Positions 30,908 to 38,123 of a DNA stretch of 64,000 bases are shown one piece after another. The position numbers were made by a program, and so were the translations under genes. The DNA is from CAYSJU01 sp964431495 (GTDB lineage Bacteria; Omnitrophota; Gorgyraeia; Tantalellales; Tantalellaceae): positions 34,214-98,213 of the forward strand of contig CAYSJU010000004.1 in NCBI GenBank assembly GCA_964431495.1, given 5' to 3'. The stretch's first letter is position 1. The number at the start of each line of letters is the position of its first letter. Below the pieces are notes generated by a model. The model was not told the DNA's origin and searched no databases. It saw only the letters and a list, made by a program, of their open reading frames with translations.

Positions 30908-31263
30908 AAGCAGACCGGGTGATCGCTCCTGAGCGTTTTTCGCGAGGGGGAGGAAAGTCCGGGCTCCGCATAGCAGCGTAGCGGGTAATCCCCGTCCACC
31001 GCGAGGTGAGGATCAGAGCCACAGAGACGAGTCTCTTCGTTTCGGCGGAGAGGGTGAAACGCGGCAATCTCTACGTGGAGCAAGGCCAAATAGGGAAGGA
31101 AGTCAGAAAAATCTGATATCGTGCGGATGGACTGACGCGAAGCGGCTAGCTTCGTCAATACTTCCGGGTAGGCCGCGAGAGCCTGCCAGCAATGGCGGGC
31201 CCAGATGGATGATCACCGGGCAGTGGAATATCTGCTTACAGAACCCGGCTTACAGGTCTGCTT
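30908..31263 (+). ncRNA. rnpB: RNase P RNA, bacterial class A
   Basis: The catalytic RNA that matures tRNA 5' ends. The ends pair as helix P1 (AAGCAGACC 30908-30916 with GGTCTGCTT 31255-31263). Conserved core elements appear in order: GAGGAAAGTCCGGGCTCC (30949-30966), ACAGAGACGA, AGGGTGAAAC, GCAAGGCCAAATAGG, GATGGATGATCACC and the P4 partner ACAGAACCCGGCTTACAG (about 31239-31256). Placement after rnhA is common. No separate promoter was identified. Confidence 0.95.
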
Positions 31264-31309
31264 CAGTGGGCTGTTGATCGATTCAGTAAATTGTTTTAAA
31301 AGAGATCGG

Positions 31310-32059
31310 ATGGAATGCATGGAAGAGGTTATAACAATAAGAGATCTTTTTCATGCATATCATGCTGGCAGGACCGAGATAAACGCCCTCGTGGATGTAA
31401 CCCTGGATGTGAAAAAAGGCGAAATATTCGGTTTTCTCGGTCCCAACGGGGCGGGGAAGACCACCACTATCAAGCTGATGCTCGGCATTCTCTCCCCCCA
31501 AAGGGGAGAGCTCTCTATCTTTGGAGATGTTCCTTCCAGAACCGCTACCCGGAAAAAGATCGGCTATATGCCCGAAACAGCCGATTATTACCAGTATCTC
31601 ACCCCCCGGGAGCTGTTGAGGATCTACGGTGATATTTTCGGTATTGCCGGAAAGCTATTATCCAAAAGGATCGATGATCTGTTTGAGATGGTCGGTCTGT
31701 CCGGGGACGCCGGCAGGCTGATGAAGACATTTTCCAAGGGCATGAAGCAGAAAGTGAGTTTCGCGCAGGCCCTGGTAAACGATCCTGACCTTTTGATCTT
31801 GGACGAACCGACCGGCGGCCTGGATCCTGTCGCGCGGAAAAATATGCGGGAGGTAATAAAAACTTTAAGGGGAAAGGGCAAAACGATATTTTTCTCTTCG
31901 CATGAACTTTCAGAAGTTGAACTTGTCAGCGACAGAGTAGCAATACTTGATAAAGGGCATGTTCTCGCCAGCGGCGAATTGTCCGGATTCCTCAGCCGTA
32001 AAGGGGAGAAGCAGACCCTGGAGAATTATTTCCTGCAGATAATAGAGGAGAAAAAATGA
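31310..32059 (+). CDS. ABC transporter ATP-binding protein
   Basis: The nucleotide-binding subunit of an ABC-2-type exporter, 249 aa. Walker A GPNGAGKTTT, Q-loop, signature FSKGMKQK (a variant of LSGGQ typical of the DrrA/CcmA group), Walker B LLILDEPTGG and H-loop FSSHELSE are all present. ATG 31310 lies 47 nt after rnpB; a second ATG at 31319 is equally usable. The permease gene overlaps its stop by 4 nt. Substrate is unknown; the group includes exporters of drugs, lipids and polysaccharides. Confidence 0.93.
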   Translation: MECMEEVITIRDLFHAYHAGRTEINALVDVTLDVKKGEIFGFLGPNGAGKTTTIKLMLGILSPQRGELSIFGDVPSRTATRKKIGYMPETADYYQYLTPRELLRIYGDIFGIAGKLLSKRIDDLFEMVGLSGDAGRLMKTFSKGMKQKVSFAQALVNDPDLLILDEPTGGLDPVARKNMREVIKTLRGKGKTIFFSSHELSEVELVSDRVAILDKGHVLASGELSGFLSRKGEKQTLENYFLQIIEEKK

Positions 32060-32826
32060 GGGCGGTCGTGGCCATAGTCCGCGGTATGGTGCTTGAGCTT
32101 TTCAGGCGGAAAGATTTCTATGTATTTCTGATATTCATGCTGGTTCTCCTGGGCATACTTTCATCGCAGACATTTTTTCACATAGAGGGCATATCAAGAT
32201 ACATGAGGGATTTCGGGTACACCCTGGTAATGCTTTTTTCCTTCATTCTTGCCGTTACGTTTACCGCTAAGCAGGTGCCTTCGGAGATAGAGGCCAGGAC
32301 AATATATCCGCTTCTGGCCAAACCCATAAGCCGTTTCACCTTCATTTTCAGCAAATTCTTCGGCGGCGTGGCAATATCGGTTATCTCTTTTGTCCTGTTC
32401 TTCGCCAGCTTCATCCTCTTCTGCCTTGGAGAGGGCCAGAAACTCAGCCCGGTTCTCGTTGCCCAGAGTTTCTTCCTGGGAATGTTGTTTTTTTGCATGG
32501 TCTGTTCCATGGTGGTGTTCTTCTCCGTGTTCATGACCATGTCCGCTAACATCGCGGTCTCGTTTTTGCTATATTTTTACGTGATCAATTTTTCCGGACC
32601 ACTGAGGGACGCTGTAATATCCGCGAAAGGGTTCGTGGCGGCAATGCTGGGGACATTTTACTATTTGCTGCCGCATTTTGATTTTTTTGACATGCGTATC
32701 AGGATAACGCATGCGTGGGATCCTCTTGCCGGGTGGGTGGTCGCCGCGATAACAGTTTATACGGCCGTGTATTGCCTTCTTTTGTTGTATCTCGCCGCTA
32801 TGATATTCAGGAGAAAGAAGCTGTGA
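32056..32826 (+). CDS. ABC-2 type transporter permease
   Basis: A 256-residue integral membrane protein with six helices in the ABC-2 pattern: FRRKDFYVFLIFMLVLLG at the first, and a conserved region with PSEIEARTIYPLLAKPISR in the first cytoplasmic loop, characteristic of the NosY-like/ABC-2 permeases. It partners with the ATPase encoded immediately upstream (ATGA overlap). The following TPR protein gene overlaps its stop (GTGA), forming a three-gene operon. Confidence 0.9.
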   Translation: MRAVVAIVRGMVLELFRRKDFYVFLIFMLVLLGILSSQTFFHIEGISRYMRDFGYTLVMLFSFILAVTFTAKQVPSEIEARTIYPLLAKPISRFTFIFSKFFGGVAISVISFVLFFASFILFCLGEGQKLSPVLVAQSFFLGMLFFCMVCSMVVFFSVFMTMSANIAVSFLLYFYVINFSGPLRDAVISAKGFVAAMLGTFYYLLPHFDFFDMRIRITHAWDPLAGWVVAAITVYTAVYCLLLLYLAAMIFRRKKL

Positions 32827-33644
32827 ATAGGACGGGTTTACTGATCTGCCTCATATGCTTCACCTTCGTTATTTTCCTCGCCCCAAAGATCGATATGTAT
32901 TATTACGATTCCCCGGCCGGACAACTTGAGTCAGAAGTGCCGTTTTATATGCAGTTTCTTGGAGAGGGACGGTCAATCCTTTCAAATCTTTCCATCCTGC
33001 AGGCAGACCGTTATTTTCACGGGGGGATAGGGCATATTGATGAAGATCACCCCGGCGGAATTACTATAGACGGTGAGAGCCAGGAAGAAGAAGGGCGCAT
33101 TCACGAGGAAGAACACCCGGAAAAGATCCACCGCGCGCCCGGCAGGTTCAATATTTTGCTGCGGATATCTGAAAAGACGGAAATAACCAGGCATATCCAT
33201 CTTAGCGGGAACCAGGTTAAAGAAATAATCCCCTGGATATATTATTCCGCGAAGATAGATCCCCATAATGTCCTTGCCTATACCCTTGCGGGGTATTGGC
33301 TGGCCGACAGATTGGATAAGGTGGATGAGGCGATCGCTTTTGTGAAAGAGGGGCTGAAAAACAACCCCGACTCATGGGAGCTGAATGCCGAGCTCGGGCG
33401 CCTGTATTTTAAGCACCGGAAAGACTACAAGGCCGCGGCGCGGGTTTTGACCAGGGCATTGCAGCTGCTCCAGGGTGAGCCTCACGACAAGTTCCAGGAG
33501 AGATACGTGCTGTCTTTTCTGGCATACAGCTACGAAGATATCGGAGAGAAGGCTAAAGTTCTGCCGTTATATCAGCGCCTGGGTCAGCTTTTCCCCGAAG
33601 ACGGCGGCATCAAGAGAAAGATCAGAAAATTACAGGAAGAATAA
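32823..33644 (+). CDS. Membrane-anchored TPR protein
   Basis: A 273-residue protein with an N-terminal hydrophobic segment (residues 5-20), an acidic extracytoplasmic linker rich in H, E and D (about 70-110), and C-terminal TPR-like helical repeats (IDPHNVLAYTLAGYWLADR, then NNPDSWELNAELGRLYFKH). The GTG at 32823 overlaps the permease stop. As the third gene with an ABC-2 exporter, it may act as an envelope adaptor. The substrate or partner is not indicated. Confidence 0.75.
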   Translation: MNRTGLLICLICFTFVIFLAPKIDMYYYDSPAGQLESEVPFYMQFLGEGRSILSNLSILQADRYFHGGIGHIDEDHPGGITIDGESQEEEGRIHEEEHPEKIHRAPGRFNILLRISEKTEITRHIHLSGNQVKEIIPWIYYSAKIDPHNVLAYTLAGYWLADRLDKVDEAIAFVKEGLKNNPDSWELNAELGRLYFKHRKDYKAAARVLTRALQLLQGEPHDKFQERYVLSFLAYSYEDIGEKAKVLPLYQRLGQLFPEDGGIKRKIRKLQEE

Positions 33645-33648
33645 AAAA

Positions 33649-34503
33649 GTGAAAACATATCTTGAATGTATTCCATGTTTCATACGGCAGGCGCTTGCCG
33701 CGGCCAGGCTGCTAAAGGCGGACAAAGGGACACAGAAGGCCATAATGGACGAAGTCGCCGTGGTGCTTCCGAAATTTTCGACCGAGGTCACACCCCCTGA
33801 GATCGCGAGAAAGATATACAGGATAGTTGAGAAGTATACCGGAGGGGAGGATGCTTATAAACAACTCAAGCACAAATGTAATAAGATGGCCATGGGGCTT
33901 TATGCCGATCTTAAGGAAGGAGTCAAAAAGTCCGAAGACCCGCTTTTAAGCGCTGTCCGCCTGGCAGTTGCCGGGAATGTCATAGATTACGGCATTTTTG
34001 ATTCCTTTGACATAGGTAAAGAGATAGAAGAGTGCCTGGAAAAGGATTTTGCGGTATTTGACTTTGAGGAATTCCGGGATGAACTTTCAAGGGCGGATCG
34101 CGTTCTGTATATACTGGACAATGCCGGGGAAATAGTCTTTGACAAGATTCTTATTGAAGAGATGGGAAAAGACGTAGTCTGCGCGGTGAGGGGAAGGCCT
34201 ATAATAAATGATGTGACCATGCGGGACGCCGAGGAAGTGGGACTTGAAAAAATATGCAAGGTCATATCCAGCGGGTCTGATGTTCCGGGGACCCTCCCCG
34301 GAGATGCCACGGAGGAATTCCGGAAATATTATGATAACGCCGATGTGGTGATAAGCAAAGGCCAGGGGAATTTTGAGACCCTTACCGACGAGAACAGGTC
34401 CATATACTTCATATTCAAAGCGAAATGTCATGTAGTCGCTTCTCTTCTTGAGTGCGAGTTAGGGGATATCATTCTTAAGCGTCAGTCCCCGAGTGTTGGA
34501 TAA
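33649..34503 (+). CDS. DUF89/ARMT1-like metal-dependent phosphatase
   Basis: A 284-residue protein of the DUF89 damage-control phosphatase family. The N-terminal cysteine motif (LECIPCFIRQAL) is typical of the prokaryotic subgroup. The metal site is visible in YILDNAGEIVFDK (Asp and Asn) and KGQGNFETL. Such enzymes remove phosphate from damaged sugar phosphates and related metabolites; the substrate here is unknown. GTG 33649 follows AGGAAGA. It lies 4 nt after the TPR gene. Confidence 0.88.
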   Translation: MKTYLECIPCFIRQALAAARLLKADKGTQKAIMDEVAVVLPKFSTEVTPPEIARKIYRIVEKYTGGEDAYKQLKHKCNKMAMGLYADLKEGVKKSEDPLLSAVRLAVAGNVIDYGIFDSFDIGKEIEECLEKDFAVFDFEEFRDELSRADRVLYILDNAGEIVFDKILIEEMGKDVVCAVRGRPIINDVTMRDAEEVGLEKICKVISSGSDVPGTLPGDATEEFRKYYDNADVVISKGQGNFETLTDENRSIYFIFKAKCHVVASLLECELGDIILKRQSPSVG

Positions 34504-34526
34504 TTCCCGATGTTTCAGATTTCTTC

Positions 34527-34575
34527 TTGACAAGCAGGATCGAATATAGTAATATATGAACATATGTTCATATAT
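34527..34575 (+). promoter_or_regulatory. Promoter and 24-bp palindromic SmtB/ArsR operator of the arsR-feoAB operon
   Basis: TTGACA (34527-34532) and TAATAT (34550-34555) are 17 nt apart. A perfect 24-bp palindrome spans 34552-34575, with half-sites ATATATGAACAT and ATGTTCATATAT. This is the 12-2-12-type site recognised by SmtB, CzrA and related metalloregulators (consensus with TGAAC/GTTCA arms). It overlaps the -10 and transcription start. The adjacent regulator encoded at 34594 probably binds it. Confidence 0.85.
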
Positions 34576-34593
34576 GATTACAAGGGAGCGAAT

Positions 34594-34920
34594 GTGCGCG
34601 GGAAATTAGTGAATGATATCAGAAAAGATATGAGGTCCGAGGAAGTGGTCGATAAGCTTTCCAGGACGTTTGGTGTTCTGGGCGATCCCACCAGGACGCG
34701 CGTTATTTTCGCGTTGGTCAAACACGAATTATGCGTTAAAGAGCTTGCTCTGCTTCTGAAAATGAGCCAGTCCGCCATATCGCACCAGATGCGTGCTCTC
34801 AAAGACCTGGACCTTGTACGCGGAAGGAGACACGGCCGGATGGTGTATTATTCGCTGATCGATGAGCATATCAAGAATTTATTCAAAGAAGGGTTAAAGC
34901 ACGTTTTAGAGAAGTTATAG
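34594..34920 (+). CDS. ArsR/SmtB-family metalloregulator with alpha-5 metal site
   Basis: A 108-residue winged-helix repressor. The recognition helix and wing are seen in SQSAISHQMRALKDLDLVRG and RRHGRMVYYSL. At the C-terminus, D90, H92, H103 and E106 fall in the spacing Asp-x-His-x10-His-x2-Glu, matching the SmtB/CzrA alpha-5 zinc site. The alpha-3 CxC motif of arsenic or cadmium sensors is absent. The start is GTG 34594, with AAGGGAG upstream; the in-frame ATG at 34564 is inside the operator and would make the first residues encode the palindrome. feoA and feoB follow, so it likely represses them. Confidence 0.88.
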   Translation: MRGKLVNDIRKDMRSEEVVDKLSRTFGVLGDPTRTRVIFALVKHELCVKELALLLKMSQSAISHQMRALKDLDLVRGRRHGRMVYYSLIDEHIKNLFKEGLKHVLEKL

Positions 34921-34949
34921 TCGCATACAGAGGGGCGGGAACGAGAATA

Positions 34950-35207
34950 ATGCCAGGGAAGAAAAGAGAAACGCATGTTGGAAGGAAACATTTAACGCAG
35001 CTTGGCGCGAACAAGACAGCGGTCATAAAGGAAATAGAAGGAGGTTTTGGTATGATACGGCGCCTGGAATCCATGGGCATAAGGCCCGGGATAAAAATAA
35101 CCAAGATCAGTTCGCATTTCTGGAAAGGACCTGTTACGGTGTTGGTGGGAAGATCAAAGGTAGCTATCGGGCATGGAATGGCGCAGAAGATAGTCGTAGA
35201 GGGGTAG
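34950..35207 (+). CDS. feoA: Ferrous iron transport protein A
   Basis: An 85-residue SH3-like protein of the FeoA family: the first part is a short basic extension, followed by the core GGFGMIRRLESMGIRPGIKI, where the RLESMGIRPG segment is the family signature, and VLVGRSKVAIGHGMAQKI. It is thought to support FeoB GTPase and transport activity. It lies between the metalloregulator and feoB, 2 nt before the latter. Confidence 0.92.
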   Translation: MPGKKRETHVGRKHLTQLGANKTAVIKEIEGGFGMIRRLESMGIRPGIKITKISSHFWKGPVTVLVGRSKVAIGHGMAQKIVVEG

Positions 35208-35209
35208 CT

Positions 35210-36940
35210 GTGATAAAGACAGCGAAAGAAATACTTTTAATGGGGAACCCGAATGTAGGGAAGAGCGTGATGTTTTCCCGTCTGACAGGAGCCAGGGTCA
35301 CGGTTTCCAATTATCCCGGCACCACTGTGGGCTTCAGCCAGGGTGAGATGAAACTTGGAGAGGGCGAAATGGCCATGGTCATGGATGTGCCTGGCGTCTA
35401 TAACCTGGAACCGCTAAGCAAGGCCGATGAAGTGGCCGTAGAGATGTTGCAAGAAGGAACCATTGTGTTAAACATCATCGATGCCACTAACCTGGAAAGA
35501 AATCTTTTTCTAACCCTTGAGTTGCGGGAACACAATATCCCGGTGGTGGTTGCACTTAACATGTGGGACGAGACACGCCACAAAGGCATAGAGATCGACG
35601 TGGAGATGCTTGAAAAGGAGCTGGGGATCCCGGTCGTTCCCACCTGCGGTATTACTGGTGAGGGGATAAAAGAACTTGTGCAAAAGGTAAGAACAGCTGA
35701 GCACAGGGATTTTCCCGCGCTCAGCAGGGAACAGAAATGGGAAGAGATCGGGCGGATACTGGAGATATCCCAGAAACTGCATCACCATCATCACTCCCTT
35801 CTGGAGAGGCTGGAAGATATAAGCACAAGGCCTTCCACGGGATTGCCGATAGCGGCCCTGGTCATCTATGTGTCCTTTTCAATTATCCGGTTCATAGGAG
35901 AGGGCCTCATTGATCATGTTTTCGACCCTTTTTTTGAGCGGATATGGCTGCCTTTGATGACCGGGTTCAGTTCAATCCTAGGGGGCGGAGGCATAATACA
36001 TGATATTCTTATCGGGAAACTCGTGAATGGGGAGCTGAGCTATCAAGAATCATTTGGCCTGCTTACGACCGGTCTTTATGTCCCGTTCGCCGCGGTCCTG
36101 CCATATATCGTGAGTTTTTATTTTATCCTGGGCATACTTGAGGACTTGGGTTATTTGCCGCGTCTTGCGACACAGGTCGATAATTTCATGCACAGGTTAG
36201 GGTTGCACGGATATGCCATTGTGCCGTTCATACTGGGGCTTGGCTGTAATGTTCCCGGCGCAATGGCGCTGCGGCTTATGGAGAGCAGAAGGGAAAAGTT
36301 CATCGCTGCTACGCTTATGGCCATAGCGGTCCCCTGCATGGCGCAGATCGCGATGATAGTAGGGCTGGTAGGGGAAAGAGGCGGCGGATACGTGGCAATA
36401 GTCTTTGGAACGCTTTTCGCGATCTTTATAATCAAAGGGCTTCTAATGAACGCGGTCATCAAAGGGAAAAGCCCGGAGATACTGTGGGAGATCCCGCCTT
36501 ACAGGATGCCCCATCCCCTGGCTGTTATAAAGAAACTGTGGATGCGGGTATCGGAATTTCTAAAAGAGGCTGTGCCATATGTGCTCATGGGGGTTTTTAT
36601 AGTCAATATGCTCTACATCCTTAAAATATTCGATTTTTTATCGAACATTTTCGCGCCTGTCCTGACCGGGCTCTGGGGTTTGCCGAAAGAGACAATTTCC
36701 GCCATGTTCATCGGGTTCCTGCGAAAGGATGTTGCTGTTGGCATGCTCGGACCACTCGGGCTTACTACCAAACAGCTTGTCATAGCATGTACGGTCCTTG
36801 CTGTTTATTTTCCGTGCATGGCGACTTTTGTGGTAATGATCCGCGAACTCGGGATCAAAGACATGATGAAATCAGCGGGCCTCATGATATTTACAGCTAT
36901 TGTGGTGGGGGCTATAATGAACCTTGTGTTTCAATTTTAG
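35210..36940 (+). CDS. feoB: Ferrous iron transporter FeoB
   Basis: A 576-residue Fe(II) importer with an N-terminal GTPase domain. G-motifs are visible: G1 GNPNVGKS, G2 PGTTV, G3 DVPGVYN and G4 NMWDE. A helical linker follows with a run of histidines (KLHHHHHSL), then a membrane domain with two gate motifs (LGCNVPGAM, with a second later) and about eight helices. It is shorter than Escherichia coli FeoB (773 aa) but matches short bacterial forms. GTG 35210 starts it, 2 nt after feoA. Regulation is expected from the upstream operator. Confidence 0.95.
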   Translation: MIKTAKEILLMGNPNVGKSVMFSRLTGARVTVSNYPGTTVGFSQGEMKLGEGEMAMVMDVPGVYNLEPLSKADEVAVEMLQEGTIVLNIIDATNLERNLFLTLELREHNIPVVVALNMWDETRHKGIEIDVEMLEKELGIPVVPTCGITGEGIKELVQKVRTAEHRDFPALSREQKWEEIGRILEISQKLHHHHHSLLERLEDISTRPSTGLPIAALVIYVSFSIIRFIGEGLIDHVFDPFFERIWLPLMTGFSSILGGGGIIHDILIGKLVNGELSYQESFGLLTTGLYVPFAAVLPYIVSFYFILGILEDLGYLPRLATQVDNFMHRLGLHGYAIVPFILGLGCNVPGAMALRLMESRREKFIAATLMAIAVPCMAQIAMIVGLVGERGGGYVAIVFGTLFAIFIIKGLLMNAVIKGKSPEILWEIPPYRMPHPLAVIKKLWMRVSEFLKEAVPYVLMGVFIVNMLYILKIFDFLSNIFAPVLTGLWGLPKETISAMFIGFLRKDVAVGMLGPLGLTTKQLVIACTVLAVYFPCMATFVVMIRELGIKDMMKSAGLMIFTAIVVGAIMNLVFQF

Positions 36941-36947
36941 TGGGTCT

Positions 36948-38123
36948 ATGATGAAAATGCTTGAAAGACTTAACAATATCTGGCATCAAGAACTTACCCG
37001 CAGGGATTTTTTCAAGAAGTGCCTCAAGGCGGGCATAGGAATAGGGTCTTCTTTATATATACTGGACTTCTTTTCAAGATATAAGGCATTCGCGGCGATC
37101 GGTGAAAAAAGGGGCATGCGTGAGGCCATGTTCTATGAAAAGTGGGGTGATGACGCCGTAAAGTGCTTTCTCTGTCCTGAGGGCTGTGTTCTTAGAGACG
37201 GGCAGAGAGGGTTCTGCCGCGCAAGAGAACCGGTCAAGGGAAAACTGTATTCGCTTGTCTATGAGCTTGTATGCGCTATGCATATCGATCCCATAGAAAA
37301 GAAGCCCATGTATCACATGCTCCCGGGCAGCAGGGCGCTTTCAATAGCCGCTGCCGGATGTAATTCCCGCTGTAAATACTGCCAGAACTGGACCATTTCC
37401 CAGAGGCCCCCGGAAGAGACGACAAACCAGGTCATAAGCTGTGAGAACCTTGTTCTGAGCGCAATGAGGAACAAGTGCGCGTCAATAGCTTACACCTATA
37501 CTGAGCCCGTAGTCTTTTATGAATATGTGCTTGATGCCGCTAAAATGGCAAAAAAAGGCGGGATATACAATGTAATAGTTACCGGCGGGAAGATAAACGT
37601 TGAGCCGATAAAAATGATGAGCCGGTATGTTGACGCCGCGAATTTCGATTTTAAAGGGTTCACTAAAAAATATTTACGCGAGGTCTGCGCCCAGGACCTG
37701 GACAATATACTCCAGTCTATAACCACTATGCATGAAAACGGCATATTCCTTGAACTTACCAATCTGATCGTCCCGACCCTGAACGATAATATGGATGATA
37801 TCCGCCGCATGGCAAAATGGATAAAGAGCACCCTGGGTCCGGGCGTTCCGCTCCATTTTTCGAGATTCTGGCCGCAATACAAGTTGAGGTCACTCTATCC
37901 GACACCCGTCGCGACCCTTGAACGGGCCAGGGATATAGCGATGGAGGAGGGCCTGCATTATGTGTATATCGGGAATGCCCCGTCGTCGAGTGCCGAAAAC
38001 ACTATTTGTCCCGAATGTAAAAAGGTCGTTATCAAAAGACAGGGCTATCTTGTCGAGGCGAATAATCTGGTTGACGGGACATGCAAGTTCTGCGGTTACA
38101 AAATACCGGGGATATGGAAGTAA
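36948..38123 (+). CDS. amrS: AmmeMemoRadiSam system radical SAM enzyme AmrS with Tat-like signal
   Basis: A 391-residue radical SAM protein. An N-terminal twin-arginine-like sequence, TRRDFFKKCLKAG with R18-R19 and a hydrophobic core, precedes a cysteine region (C73, C76, C80, C90) and the radical SAM motif C138-x3-C142-x2-C145 (GCNSRCKYC). A C-terminal zinc-ribbon-like set (CPECKK...CKFCGY) follows. The gene lies just after feoB (7 nt). The presence of a Tat-type signal on a SAM/Fe-S enzyme is notable; TatA and TatC are in this window. A second AmrS without signal is at 53351. Confidence 0.88.
   Translation: MMKMLERLNNIWHQELTRRDFFKKCLKAGIGIGSSLYILDFFSRYKAFAAIGEKRGMREAMFYEKWGDDAVKCFLCPEGCVLRDGQRGFCRAREPVKGKLYSLVYELVCAMHIDPIEKKPMYHMLPGSRALSIAAAGCNSRCKYCQNWTISQRPPEETTNQVISCENLVLSAMRNKCASIAYTYTEPVVFYEYVLDAAKMAKKGGIYNVIVTGGKINVEPIKMMSRYVDAANFDFKGFTKKYLREVCAQDLDNILQSITTMHENGIFLELTNLIVPTLNDNMDDIRRMAKWIKSTLGPGVPLHFSRFWPQYKLRSLYPTPVATLERARDIAMEEGLHYVYIGNAPSSSAENTICPECKKVVIKRQGYLVEANNLVDGTCKFCGYKIPGIWK

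Noticed and set aside
35780..35800. Run of five His codons in FeoB, reminiscent of a His tag
   Set aside because: It lies in the natural linker of a full-length FeoB with no vector sequence around it; histidine runs near metal transporter gates are natural.
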